Assembly (NCBI GenBank): GCA_964433135.1
Contig: CAYSQW010000024.1
Span: 1 to 45,401 of the forward strand
Length of the DNA: 45,401 bases
Source: CAYSQW01 sp964433135
Lineage (GTDB): Bacteria; Acidobacteriota; Aminicenantia; Aminicenantales; Aminicenantaceae
Direction of reading: 5' to 3'
Position 1 is the first letter of the stretch, and each line of letters begins with the position of its first letter. Under the pieces are notes generated by a model. That model saw nothing but the letters and a program-made list of their open reading frames with translations, did not search any database and was not told the DNA's origin. Below, one piece after another: positions 26,568 through 35,484 of the stretch. The translations under genes and the position numbers were made by a program.

Positions 26568-27245
26568 TTAAGCCGGGAGCTCCGGCATGCCCGCGTATTC
26601 CACGATCGATTCCGGTTTTCCGCAGAACACGAAGCTTTTGTTCATGTGATCGCGCTCATCCAGCCCGATGCGCCGGAAAACATCCGCCCAGGTCGTAAGA
26701 CCTTCCACCTCGCCGGCCCTTTCGGTATGGGCGGGTTGCTCTTCCCATTCCGGGTGGTCCTCCACGAATCGGGCATAGACGTGTTCGGCGTGGTCTTCGA
26801 ATTCCGCGTTGAAAAGAAAGGCGCGTCGGATGTTGAAAAAAGCCAGCAGGCGGGCGAATACCTTATAGAAACCCACGATGAAAACGGTGATCGCCGGGGC
26901 CAGGAACCAGGGATCCTTGATCCCGTCTTCTTTCATCTTCTCTTCGATGACCAGCAGATGCCAGAGCTCGTTGTCCTGAGCTTCACGCCCCCAGGCCGTT
27001 ATCCTGCGGGCTTGTCGGATGAGGTCCGAATCACGGAAGCGCCGCGTCATGCGGGCATACTGGCGGTTCTCCCATGCGCGGTAGGGGATGCTGGCCAGCA
27101 TCTCGATGAGCTTGGCCTTGGCGAGTGTGGTCTTTTTCCCCGTGACGAGATCCATTATGGCGAAAAACAACCGGGCGCTCACAGAATAGCGGAGACGCGG
27201 TCTTTCCAGGGATGCTTTCTGCTCCCGTCTGAGATCGACAGCCAT
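26568..27245 (-). CDS. alternative-oxidase-like membrane di-iron protein
   Basis: 225 residues. All four motifs of the alternative oxidase family can be traced: LIEMLASIP (E48; the LETVAAVP-like motif), DNELWHL (E93, H96; NERMHL-like), FEDHAEHVY (E150; LEEEA-like) and GLDERDHMNK (E197, H200; ADEAHH-like). Spacings between ligands (45, 57 and 47) are close to those of true oxidases. A hydrophobic hairpin at about 113-137 would dip into one leaflet of the membrane. Such enzymes oxidise quinol and reduce O2 to water without pumping protons; related quinone hydroxylases are the alternative. It has its own promoter with perfect TATAAT and the start has GAGAGGA upstream. A quinol-oxidase role is inference. 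Confidence 0.68.
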   Translation of the reverse strand: MAVDLRREQKASLERPRLRYSVSARLFFAIMDLVTGKKTTLAKAKLIEMLASIPYRAWENRQYARMTRRFRDSDLIRQARRITAWGREAQDNELWHLLVIEEKMKEDGIKDPWFLAPAITVFIVGFYKVFARLLAFFNIRRAFLFNAEFEDHAEHVYARFVEDHPEWEEQPAHTERAGEVEGLTTWADVFRRIGLDERDHMNKSFVFCGKPESIVEYAGMPELPA

Positions 27246-27276
27246 TGTATCCTCTCTTTTTGCCTGACTCGCCCTT

Positions 27277-27306
27277 ATTATACAAACAAGGATACATCGG
27301 AAGCAA
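27277..27306 (-). promoter_or_regulatory. promoter TTGCTT-N18-TATAAT of the alternative-oxidase-like gene
   Basis: Perfect -10 on the minus strand (27277-27282) and a weak -35 (27301-27306, 3/6) 18 bp away. Transcription would start near 27270, about 25 nt before the ATG at 27245. It lies directly beside palindrome copy B. Confidence 0.42.
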
Positions 27307-27310
27307 TAAA

Positions 27311-27362
27311 TTGGGGACGGGCCCGGAATTTCCGATCGGGATTTTTGGGCCCGACCCCGAAT
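27311..27362. repeat. palindromic intergenic repeat, copy B
   Basis: GGGGACGGGCCC and its near-complement GGGCCCGACCCC surround GGAATTTCCGATCGGGATTTTT. The whole 50 bp is one imperfect palindrome centred on CCGATCGG. It sits right after the stop codon of the EamA gene and before the promoter of the next gene on the same strand, so it may also serve as a terminator. Confidence 0.85.
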
Positions 27363-28187
27363 TCAGTGTTTTTTGAGGATGCCGACTACGGCGGAAACGA
27401 GAACGGCGATCGCCGCCAACTGCAGGGGATGGATGCCGTCGCCGAACACCACCACCGAACACAAAACCGGATAGATGATGGAGGCGGAGTACTGAACCGG
27501 TCCCACCCGCATCATGGCGCCCAGCTTGTAGGCCCACTGCAGGCTGACGAAAGCGCCCAGCGAAAACAGGAGATAGAGATACAGCACCGGAGAGGCGAAA
27601 TAGGCGGAAACCCGGAAGCCGAACAGGATCACCAGCACCTTGAGCGAGATGACGATCATCCCGGCCGCGATCCCGGAAAATCCCGCCAGAAACACGGTCC
27701 GGATCCGTTTGGATGCGCGCTTGAAAAAAGCCGGCAGCACCAGAATGAAAGGCAAGGCGGACGAACCCACCAGCAGGGGGAGATCGAAACTTTCTTCAAC
27801 GCGTGGTGTCTCGAAAAGATTGAGCAGGATGATCGATCCGACGATCAACACCGTATACAGACCATCGGAACGGAAGAGCCGCTCGCGCAGAAGCAGGGAC
27901 GAGAGCGCCACCATGACGATCACCCCCCATCCGGCCGTGGAGGAGACGATGTGCGGCGCCAGGTATTTAAGCGCCATGGTGTTGGGGATGACCGCGAGGT
28001 TCATGACGATGAATCCGACGATCCAGACAAACAGGTTCGTTCGGAAGATCCGATCCTTGGGCCCCTTGAAGCCGATCCAGCCGATGCCTTTTTTCATCAG
28101 CACGAAGCCGGCGGAAAGCAGCGTGTAGCCGAAAACCGCAAGCGGGAGGCTCATCCATTCAGGCATAGCTCTATTATATCCATCCAC
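27363..28187 (-). CDS. EamA/DMT-family transporter
   Basis: 274 residues with about nine or ten hydrophobic segments, in the drug/metabolite transporter superfamily (small solute exporters of the inner membrane). The two-fold repeat of the EamA fold can be seen (about 8-130 and 145-270). The substrate cannot be read from the sequence. The GTG at 28187 has GGAG 8 nt upstream; an ATG at 28166 is the alternative and lies just after a TATAAT (minus strand of 28173-28178), which would give a leaderless message. No partner gene. Confidence 0.75.
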   Translation of the reverse strand: MDGYNRAMPEWMSLPLAVFGYTLLSAGFVLMKKGIGWIGFKGPKDRIFRTNLFVWIVGFIVMNLAVIPNTMALKYLAPHIVSSTAGWGVIVMVALSSLLLRERLFRSDGLYTVLIVGSIILLNLFETPRVEESFDLPLLVGSSALPFILVLPAFFKRASKRIRTVFLAGFSGIAAGMIVISLKVLVILFGFRVSAYFASPVLYLYLLFSLGAFVSLQWAYKLGAMMRVGPVQYSASIIYPVLCSVVVFGDGIHPLQLAAIAVLVSAVVGILKKH

Positions 28188-28563
28188 CGGGCTTTCTCCA
28201 GCGTTGATTCAAAAAGCTGTCGATTCAGAGGATCCTAACCGATTTCGATCTCCCCGCGCTATCTTCCCGGATGTTCTGATCGGGGGCCGGTACTTGATGT
28301 TCAGGCGAAACGAGGGTGATGTTTTTTTGTGTTTTTAAGAGATATGGAAGATTTCTCTAAATAGTGATTATGGGAATGTCGTCATGGCAACACATCTTAT
28401 TGCCGTTATTTGATCCTGATCCCATGGCCGGATCGGCCTGGTCCCTGAATAATCCGTCTGGTCATATGGATCAAACCGGGGTCTTGAACGGTTCGGGCGA
28501 ATGCCGCCGACCGTTCCGGAGGGGGGGCTTTCACGCGGTGGACGGCGCTCCGCCTTCCCGAAT
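28188..28563. other. intergenic region, 376 bp, no feature seen
   Basis: I see no supported gene, no strong promoter and no hairpin with a T-run. Short frames are present on both strands but lack a ribosome site and any recognisable protein. Confidence 0.4.
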
Positions 28564-30978
28564 TTAATCGTATTTAAGGGATTCCACCGGATCGGCCTGA
28601 GCGGCCCGGATCGCCTGGTAGGAGATGGTCGAAAAACTGATGAACAACACCAGCAGGGCCGACAGCACGAAGGGAATCAGCGTCAGGGAAATGCGATAGG
28701 GGAATCCCTGAAGCCAGCGGTTGAGCGCGAAATACGCGGTGGGCCAGGCCACGGCGTTCGCAATCGCCACCAGAAGCAGGGTCTCTTTGCTCAACAGCAG
28801 GACGATCCTCCAAGTCGAGCTGCCCAGAACCTTGCGGATTCCGATCTCTTTGGTGCGCTGTTCCGCGGAAAAAGAAGCCAGCCCGAAGAGTCCCAGACAG
28901 GAGATGAAGATGGCCAGCAGCGTGAAGGAGGAGAAGATCTCGCGCGACCTTTCGATGCTCCGGAACTGTTCATTGAATGTTTCTTCGAGGAAAAAGTAAT
29001 CGAAGGCCTCTTCGGGAAAAAGCGAGCTCCATTTATTCCGGATGAATTCGATAGTGGCGCCCACTTCTTCGGTTCCGATGCGGATCAGGATGAGGTCGAG
29101 ATAATTGTAGGAGTAGGGGAAATCCGGATCGCTCAACATGTAGATGGGTTCCACGGATTGGGACATGGGACGCAGGTGAAAGTCTTTCACCATCCCGATG
29201 ACGGTCTGTCTGGCATATCCTCTTGCATAGGGATTGTTCGCCATGATGGTTTTGCCGATGGGATCGTCCCATCCGTAGCGTCGGGCCGCGGTCTCGTTGA
29301 TGATGACGGAGTTTTTCTCATCCATTCCGAATTCCGGAGAGAAATTCCGCCCGGCGATGATTTCCATCCCCATGGTGGGAATGAAATCCCCATCGACGTT
29401 GATCTCATCCATCAGTTGGATTTCGCTGCGGGTGAAGCCTTCCGGCAGCTTATCGTTGGTGACGGAACCCCATCCCGGAATCGTTGATGAAGCGGAAACA
29501 TGGATGATCCGTTGGTGGGCTTCAAGCTCCTGCTTGATCATGGGCAGGGACTTCTGCGTGGCCCGCTCCCGGGCGCGCACCACCACCAGCTGGTCCTTAT
29601 CGAAACCGGCGTCCTTGTTTTTCATGAACCGCAGCTGGCTGATGAAAAGGGCCGTTCCGATGATCAGAGCGATCGAGATGGTGAACTGGACGACGACCAG
29701 GAGCCGCCGGAAGCGGATATTCGAGGCGGCTCTTTTGAGGCGGCGGTTGAGCACTTCCACGGGCTGGAAGGCGGAGAGATAAAAAGCCGGATAGCTTCCC
29801 GCCATGATCCCCACCAGCAGGGTGAGTCCCAGCAAGCCCGGTAAAAGCCAGGGGATTTCCACAAGATCGAATCTTATTTCGCCTCGAGTGAGCCGGTTGA
29901 TCTGGGGCAGGGCCAATTGAACCAGGGTGACGGCGATAAACAGGGAGATAGCGCTGAGCAGCAGGGATTCGCCGAGGAATTGGGTGACGAGACGTGACTT
30001 GTAGGCTCCCATCACCTTGCGCATCCCCACTTCCCGAGCCCGGCCCGCCGATCGCGCCGTCGCCAGGTTCATGAAGTTGACGCAGGCGATGATCAGGATG
30101 AAGAGCGCCACGATGGAAAAGATGGTGACATACTGGATGGGGCCCACATCCTGTCCCAGAGGACGAAGATAAATATCCTTGAGGGGATACAGAAAGATTT
30201 CTTCCTCGGCTCCCTTGGCCTCCAGTCTGGCGCCGGCTTTTTCCGTGAGCTGTCCCATGATTTTTTTATCCACCTTGTGGTAGTCAACATTCTCTCTCAA
30301 GAGGACGAATGTGCGAAAATTGAACGAGATCCAATCATTGAGATGGGGGTGGTCCGCGCCCAGCAGGCTGTAAACCGTCTGGAACGAACACACCGCATCC
30401 AGTATCAAGCTTGAATTACGGGGGATGTTTTCCATAACTCCGGTGACGGTATACAGCTCATCGTCGTTGAAGCGGAGAAGCTTGCCTAACGGATCTTCGT
30501 CGCCGAAGCATCCTCGGGCGGTATCTTCGGAGAGAACGATCGAATAAGGAGCGCTCAAAGCGGTGCGCGGATCGCCCTTGATCAACGGCCAGGTGAATAT
30601 ATCGAAAACCGATGCGTCGGCGTAGTTGATGCGCCGGATGTAGAATTCCTTATCTTGATAGGTCGTGTTCGCACCGGGCCTATGGTAGAAGCGGACGGTG
30701 TTTTCGACCTCGGGCACCTCGTCCAGAAGAGCCTGGGCCGAAAGCGCGTTGCTTGAAGAATGAAGCAGATCCATGTCGCCGATTTTGACATGGGCGCAGA
30801 GGCGGTAGATCCGGTCGCCTTTTTGGTGCTGGTTGTCGACACTGAGCTCGGAATGGATGTAGAGCACCAGCAGGATGCAGCAGGCCATGCCCACCGCCAA
30901 TCCCGCTATATTGATGAAGGAATATCCTTTGTGGCGCCTCATGTTTCTTAAAGCAAGGAGCAGATAATTTTTGATCAT
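28564..30978 (-). CDS. MacB/FtsX-type ABC transporter permease, two fused modules
   Basis: 804 residues. The N terminus (LALRNMRRHKGYSFINIAGLAVG) is typical of the large permeases of Acidobacteria and Bacteroidetes. Membrane segment 1 (about 21-43) is followed by a MacB-type periplasmic domain (about 45-270), then three segments (about 285-385); segment 5 (about 428-450), a second periplasmic domain (about 455-670) and three last segments (about 685-795) repeat the plan, with FtsX signatures ARSAGRAREVGMRKVMGA and AEQRTKEIGIRKVLG. Such permeases work by mechanotransmission, moving substrates or signals on the periplasmic side. The ATPase is not encoded nearby. GGGAGA lies upstream of ATG 30978. 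Substrate unknown. Confidence 0.85.
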   Translation of the reverse strand: MIKNYLLLALRNMRRHKGYSFINIAGLAVGMACCILLVLYIHSELSVDNQHQKGDRIYRLCAHVKIGDMDLLHSSSNALSAQALLDEVPEVENTVRFYHRPGANTTYQDKEFYIRRINYADASVFDIFTWPLIKGDPRTALSAPYSIVLSEDTARGCFGDEDPLGKLLRFNDDELYTVTGVMENIPRNSSLILDAVCSFQTVYSLLGADHPHLNDWISFNFRTFVLLRENVDYHKVDKKIMGQLTEKAGARLEAKGAEEEIFLYPLKDIYLRPLGQDVGPIQYVTIFSIVALFILIIACVNFMNLATARSAGRAREVGMRKVMGAYKSRLVTQFLGESLLLSAISLFIAVTLVQLALPQINRLTRGEIRFDLVEIPWLLPGLLGLTLLVGIMAGSYPAFYLSAFQPVEVLNRRLKRAASNIRFRRLLVVVQFTISIALIIGTALFISQLRFMKNKDAGFDKDQLVVVRARERATQKSLPMIKQELEAHQRIIHVSASSTIPGWGSVTNDKLPEGFTRSEIQLMDEINVDGDFIPTMGMEIIAGRNFSPEFGMDEKNSVIINETAARRYGWDDPIGKTIMANNPYARGYARQTVIGMVKDFHLRPMSQSVEPIYMLSDPDFPYSYNYLDLILIRIGTEEVGATIEFIRNKWSSLFPEEAFDYFFLEETFNEQFRSIERSREIFSSFTLLAIFISCLGLFGLASFSAEQRTKEIGIRKVLGSSTWRIVLLLSKETLLLVAIANAVAWPTAYFALNRWLQGFPYRISLTLIPFVLSALLVLFISFSTISYQAIRAAQADPVESLKYD

Positions 30979-31199
30979 GGTCGGTCTCCCGGTTCATTCA
31001 TATCGATTCACGGAATCAATATTTGCAAAAACCATACCAACAGCCGTTCCGGGGAAACTGGGGATCGGGAAAAGCGGAGGATGACCGTTTGTGAACAAAA
31101 ACGTTCGTATCTGAACAAAGCGAGGCTTTCAGGCCCGGGGTGCGCAATGCAGGAACCGTCGCGGAAAAGGTGCCGTGCAGGATCCTCCCGGCGCTGTTT

Positions 31200-31388
31200 T
31201 CAGCTTCTGTCGGCGATCAGGGTTCCTCCCACCCCCACGTTCTCCGGCGGATTCTCTTTGATGACCACGATCAACGCCTCCTTGGGTACCGGATAAGCTT
31301 TGAGTGCGGCGTCGGTGATTTCTTTGACCAGAATGCGTTTAACTCCCAGATCTTTCAGGGGAGGTCCGTCGATTGTAATATTGGGCAT
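31200..31388 (-). CDS. 4-oxalocrotonate tautomerase-like protein
   Basis: 62-residue protein starting Met-Pro (MPNITIDGPPL). Removal of Met exposes Pro1, the catalytic base of the tautomerase superfamily, and the length is the family's usual 60-odd residues, which assemble into hexamers. The pattern VKEITDAALKAYPVPKEAL fits the conserved helix and turn. The start has AAGGAGGG upstream. The natural substrate cannot be told. Its promoter contains a perfect 12-bp palindrome. Confidence 0.8.
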   Translation of the reverse strand: MPNITIDGPPLKDLGVKRILVKEITDAALKAYPVPKEALIVVIKENPPENVGVGGTLIADRS

Positions 31389-31410
31389 GATGCCCTCCTT
31401 TTATTTGTGC

Positions 31411-31440
31411 TGTTTATAAACAACGGTCGATATGTGTCCA
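31411..31440 (-). promoter_or_regulatory. promoter TGGACA-N16-TATAAA with operator-like palindrome
   Basis: On the minus strand a 5/6 -35 (31435-31440) and a 5/6 -10 (31413-31418). The -10 is inside a perfect palindrome TGTTTATAAACA (31411-31422), a likely repressor site that would block polymerase. Transcription would start near 31406, 18 nt before the tautomerase ATG. Confidence 0.5.
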
Positions 31441-31534
31441 TGAAATAAATCTGATCTCATTACAGCTTTTTTTTCTCCTCAATACCAGTGTGGATTGGGA
31501 GAATCGCGCCTTTTCAACCCAAGGGAGAACCGAC

Positions 31535-32749
31535 TTATCCGCCAACTTGTCTCTCCGCCGACAAAGAGCGGCTGAGGAGCAGGAACGCTCCGAACAGAAA
31601 AGCGCCGGCGGCTCCGCACCCGAACCACAGGGTGCGTGGACCGTAATGCCCGTACACGGCCGTTCCCGCCAGCGGCCCCAGGATCATGGACAGGGAATAA
31701 GCGGTGCTGATCAATCCCATGTATTTTCCTTGACTTCCCGGCCCCGCCCGGACCGCGATCATGGAGCCCAACAGCGGCATGCTCAGCATCTCTCCGAAGG
31801 TCCACACCACGACCGTCAAGCCCGCGAAGGCGAATCCGCGCCCCAGGGGCATGATCCCGAATCCCAGTCCCGTCAGCAGGAAAGACAGCGCAATGAACCG
31901 GTGAAGCGGTCTTTTCCCGATCCAGTGCATCAGCAGCATTTCGAATATGACGATGATCAGGGTGTTGACCATGATGAGCTGGCCGATCCGGTTTTCCGCG
32001 AAGCCGTAGACCTCGCGCATATATAAAGGAAAGGTGGCGATGAGCTGAAAAAAGATCATCCCCCAGATCACCATCAACGGAAGCAGCAGGAGGAAGGGGA
32101 TGTCGCGCCAGGGACTGCGGCCGCTGGGGGTATCCTCCCGAGCCGCTGTCCGAAGCTGCCGTTCCGGCCGCTTCCAGATAAGGGAGAAGAGCAGAACGGC
32201 GGCCAGGCAGGTCAGTCCGTCCACCCAGAAGAGAAGACCATAGTTCCGCAGGGCCAGAAAACCGCCCACCGCCGGGCCGATGGTGGCCCCGATGTTACCG
32301 GCCAGGCGGTTCAGGGCGAAGCCCTTGGTCGTGACCTCGGGAGGGCAGAGACGGGCCATGGAAGTGTTGTTGGCCGGGAACAGCCAGCCCGAAGCCGTGG
32401 CCAGCGCCAGCATCATGAGATTGATGCTAAACGGTGTCTGCAGTTGACCGAGCCAGATGAAGAATATCCCGGTGAAAAAAAGACTCAGTTTTTGTACGTT
32501 GGTGGATCCGATGCGGTCGGCCAGCCAGCCTCCGGTAAACGATCCGATCAGCATTCCGATGCCGAAGAGGCTGAGCGTGCGTCCTGCCTGATGTACGGAA
32601 AATCCCATTTTTTGGGTCAGATAAAGAGACAGGAAAAAGAGCACCATCATCCCGGCGGCGTTGACGAGCTGAACGAAAAAAAGCACCCAGGCCTTGGAGG
32701 GAAGGCCTGCATAAGCGCGTTTGTAGAGTTTCACGACGGGATCGAGCAT
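31535..32749 (-). CDS. MFS transporter (12-segment)
   Basis: 404-residue inner-membrane carrier of the major facilitator superfamily with about 12 hydrophobic segments. The loop 2-3 signature appears as GSFTGGWLADRIGSTNVQKLS, and a charged central loop (KRPERQLRTAAREDTPSGR) separates the halves. Likely an exporter of small molecules, but specificity is not visible. I use ATG 32749 and not the upstream ATG at 32788, because the likely promoter starts transcription between the two. Confidence 0.78.
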   Translation of the reverse strand: MLDPVVKLYKRAYAGLPSKAWVLFFVQLVNAAGMMVLFFLSLYLTQKMGFSVHQAGRTLSLFGIGMLIGSFTGGWLADRIGSTNVQKLSLFFTGIFFIWLGQLQTPFSINLMMLALATASGWLFPANNTSMARLCPPEVTTKGFALNRLAGNIGATIGPAVGGFLALRNYGLLFWVDGLTCLAAVLLFSLIWKRPERQLRTAAREDTPSGRSPWRDIPFLLLLPLMVIWGMIFFQLIATFPLYMREVYGFAENRIGQLIMVNTLIIVIFEMLLMHWIGKRPLHRFIALSFLLTGLGFGIMPLGRGFAFAGLTVVVWTFGEMLSMPLLGSMIAVRAGPGSQGKYMGLISTAYSLSMILGPLAGTAVYGHYGPRTLWFGCGAAGAFLFGAFLLLSRSLSAERQVGG

Positions 32750-32783
32750 AATGGATGATCGCCTCTGAGATATTATTATCGAT

Positions 32784-32812
32784 ATCATAGACTATTCTAT
32801 AAGCCGCGACAA
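32784..32812 (-). promoter_or_regulatory. promoter TTGTCG-N17-TATGAT of the MFS gene
   Basis: 4/6 -35 (minus strand of 32807-32812), 5/6 -10 (32784-32789), ideal 17-bp spacer. Start near 32777, about 28 nt before ATG 32749. Confidence 0.42.
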
Positions 32813-32972
32813 ATCCTGTCGGGCGTCTGGAAGCCGTTTGGTCGTGAAGAAATCAAGACGAGGCGTTCGAAGAATAGCGATATTGAATGATGTGCTTTCG
32901 GACTGCCGGGATTATAGATGATCAAGCGCCCGGGCTGCAGGGTCTCCGGGCACCGGAGTCAAATAGGCAGGG

Positions 32973-33063
32973 AAAAAAAGGAGGATGACATCGATTGGAA
33001 CGATTCACATGGTATGAATGTTCCAATCAGGTTATGTAAAGGTAGAGTGATGCCATCCTCCTT
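32973..33063 (-). terminator. two-tier hairpin terminator downstream of the TonB receptor gene
   Basis: On the minus strand, 45 nt after the receptor stop, AAGGAGGATG (33063-33054) pairs perfectly with CATCCTCCTT (32987-32978), followed by a T-run (about 32979-32973). Nested inside is a second stem, ATTGGAAC and GTTCCAAT (32994-33001 and 33020-33027), extended by ATTCA/TGAAT. The outer stem plus U-run fits an intrinsic terminator; the inner stem is extra. The remaining 32790-33107 shows no gene. Confidence 0.6.
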
Positions 33064-33107
33064 GTTTGATTCGTATCTATACCGCATGACACGCTGAGCC
33101 GCTCGAC

Positions 33108-35396
33108 TTAAAACGAAAACTCGAATCCCGTATAGAACGACCGGGGCCGCGTGGGCCCGTAAACGTATCCGGAGTCGCGGTCGATGCCTTTATCCAGGTC
33201 CTTCTGGAAATCATCGAACAGGTTGTAGATGCCTGCCAGAAGATTGATCTTTTTTCCTTCGCTGATGGTGATGGCTTTTTTAAGCCTTAAATTTACCACC
33301 CAGAAGGTCTTTCCCGTCTCCAACCGATCCTCATCGATATAGCCCGCGAAGTGAGGTACCTTCATCTTTCCCGTGTATTCCAGCGACAGGTTGACATCGA
33401 CCAGTTTCGGGTCCATGTAGTTGAATTGAGCATAACCGTATGCGTTGGGCGTGCGGAAAAAATTACGGGAACCGAAATCCGGTTCCGGTTCGTCCAGCCG
33501 GCTGCGCTGTATGGTGAGCCCGGATTTGAAGGAAAGGGTGTCTCTGACCTTGAAGCCGAATTCGCCGGAAACGCCGTAGACCCGTGCGTTCGCGCCGTTG
33601 ATCCTCTGGAACAGCATCACGTTTTCCCGTCCGACTGAATCCTGTTCATCCAGCAAGAAGGCGTCCGCGAGCAGGGTGTAAAAGCCTTCCAGGCTGACCT
33701 GGGTTACGATCGGTCCGTTCACGCTCCCATAATCTATCCCGGTGCTCAGACTGTAGGACTTCTCTTCCTTGAGATCCGGGGCGTTCTCGATGACCATGCC
33801 TTCACCGCCGACCTGGGTGATGTGGAGGTCTTCATCGAAGATCTGGGGGGCCCGGTACCCGGTCGAGAACGTGGTTCTCCAGTTCAGACTCTTCAAAAAA
33901 TTCACCAGGATGCTCATGCGGGGATTGAAGATGATATTATCGATCAGCGAGTGCTTGGTTATCCGTAGTCCCGCCAGCAGGGAAGGTCCCCGTCTGATTT
34001 TGAAATCGTCCTGGATGAAGAGTCCGAATTCGTTGTAGGCGTCATCGATCATCCGGCCGTAGCCCAGGGCTTTGTCCTCGATCCGTTCCGCCCTGAACTG
34101 CCCTCCGGCGCTGAAGAGATGCTCGCCCAGCTGGTAATTGAGCTGGGTGTTCAAGAAGGTGACGGGATTTTTGCTGGAGCCGTAGGCGTCGATATCCATC
34201 CGGGAACCATAATATGTTTCACGGGCGGCGTGTACATGAGACGCCGAGACATTGTAGTACAGATTGCCGGAAAGATAATGGTTCCAGTCCGCGGACAGAT
34301 TCACGAGATCGGAGCTGATCCATTCCGCGACATTCGCCCGGTGCGGCGGCAGGTCGAAGAGATCGCCACCCCGCCGGTTTTCCGCGAGACGGAGGAATCC
34401 GAGTTTGAGCTTGCCGTCGATTCCGGTGAAGGTGTTGTAGAAATTCACGCCGAAATTGGTGCTCCGGAGCTTTCCCGTCTCCGAGAGCTGGTCCCCGTTG
34501 AGATCGACGGGTTGTCTCCTTTTATAATTGGCGAAGAAGAAACCCTTGGAGTTGCCGTTCTTCGATACCAGGCTGTTCTGAAATCCCAGGTTCGTGTAGG
34601 GTTCCCCGTGATTGGCTTCCTGGTGCAGGCGCAACGAGGTGTGGTTCCTCTGCGGTTCTTTGGTCAGGACGTTCACCACACCGGATACGGCGTTGCCGCC
34701 GTAAAGCGCGGATCCGCCGCCCTTGACGACTTCAACCCGGTTCAGCATCTCCATCGGGATCTGTTCCAGCCCGTAGACCCCGATCATGGAGCTGAAGATG
34801 GGGGAGTTGTCGACCAGGATCTGGGAGTACTTTCCCTCCATGCCGTTGATGCGCACCTGGGTGAAATTACAGTTCTGACAGTTGTTTTCCACGCGCAGCC
34901 CGGAGGTGAAAGAGAGCGATTCCGCCAATTGGGTGGCCTGCTTGGTCTCGATATCCCGGGCGGTGATGACCTCGGTTTTAACCGGAACTTCGTCGTAGAG
35001 CTTGGGCGTGCGGGTGGCGGTGACGACGATCTCTTCTTCGAGTTTCTTGAAAAGCTTGACGTCGATGATCTGGGTGTTCTTTTCGACGACATACGGTTCA
35101 GAGTGGAAATCCATGAAACCGGCGGCGAAAACCTCAAGATGATATTCTCCGGGAAGGATCCCTTCGAATTCAAACCGCCCCGTTTCTTCGGTCTCGATGG
35201 ATTTTCCGGTTTCAACAAGAAGGACAACGGCCTTCGGAACGGGCTCTCCGTCGAAGTTGGTGACTTTTCCGATGATTTTGGCTGCATTCTCCGAATTGGC
35301 TCCGGACGTGTTGAAATGTGGCTCCGCCGCGTGAAGCAGAGGCAAGGCCATCAGAAATATTGCCGATAATGAAATGATTGTGCGCTGCTTGATCAT
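33108..35396 (-). CDS. TonB-dependent outer-membrane receptor with CxxC plug motif
   Basis: 762-residue receptor that brings a scarce nutrient through the outer membrane using TonB energy. After a signal peptide (1-23) lies a carboxypeptidase-regulatory-like beta domain (about 38-117), a TonB box (EEIVVTATR, 121-129), the plug (about 135-240, with QVRINGMEGKYSQILVDNSPI) and a 22-strand-type barrel ending FYTGFEFSF. The plug holds C173-Q-N-C176, which could bind metal or form a disulfide; the ligand is unknown but a metal or metal chelate is plausible. ATG 35396 has CAGGAGAGG just upstream; the open frame to 35564 is not needed. Likely cotranscribed with the small Cys protein 88 nt upstream. 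Confidence 0.85.
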   Translation of the reverse strand: MIKQRTIISLSAIFLMALPLLHAAEPHFNTSGANSENAAKIIGKVTNFDGEPVPKAVVLLVETGKSIETEETGRFEFEGILPGEYHLEVFAAGFMDFHSEPYVVEKNTQIIDVKLFKKLEEEIVVTATRTPKLYDEVPVKTEVITARDIETKQATQLAESLSFTSGLRVENNCQNCNFTQVRINGMEGKYSQILVDNSPIFSSMIGVYGLEQIPMEMLNRVEVVKGGGSALYGGNAVSGVVNVLTKEPQRNHTSLRLHQEANHGEPYTNLGFQNSLVSKNGNSKGFFFANYKRRQPVDLNGDQLSETGKLRSTNFGVNFYNTFTGIDGKLKLGFLRLAENRRGGDLFDLPPHRANVAEWISSDLVNLSADWNHYLSGNLYYNVSASHVHAARETYYGSRMDIDAYGSSKNPVTFLNTQLNYQLGEHLFSAGGQFRAERIEDKALGYGRMIDDAYNEFGLFIQDDFKIRRGPSLLAGLRITKHSLIDNIIFNPRMSILVNFLKSLNWRTTFSTGYRAPQIFDEDLHITQVGGEGMVIENAPDLKEEKSYSLSTGIDYGSVNGPIVTQVSLEGFYTLLADAFLLDEQDSVGRENVMLFQRINGANARVYGVSGEFGFKVRDTLSFKSGLTIQRSRLDEPEPDFGSRNFFRTPNAYGYAQFNYMDPKLVDVNLSLEYTGKMKVPHFAGYIDEDRLETGKTFWVVNLRLKKAITISEGKKINLLAGIYNLFDDFQKDLDKGIDRDSGYVYGPTRPRSFYTGFEFSF

Positions 35397-35484
35397 GTTC
35401 CTCTCCTGAAATCGATGGGATAACTCGAGGTGTTGCACGAGTCGGCGCCTGCTTGAAGCGGAACAGCCGGCTCGAAACGAGAAC

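Noticed and set aside
26520..28238. 572-residue plus-strand frame crossing the alternative-oxidase-like and EamA genes
   Set aside because: It runs antisense through two recognisable genes and a palindromic repeat, and its translation shows no domain or signal.
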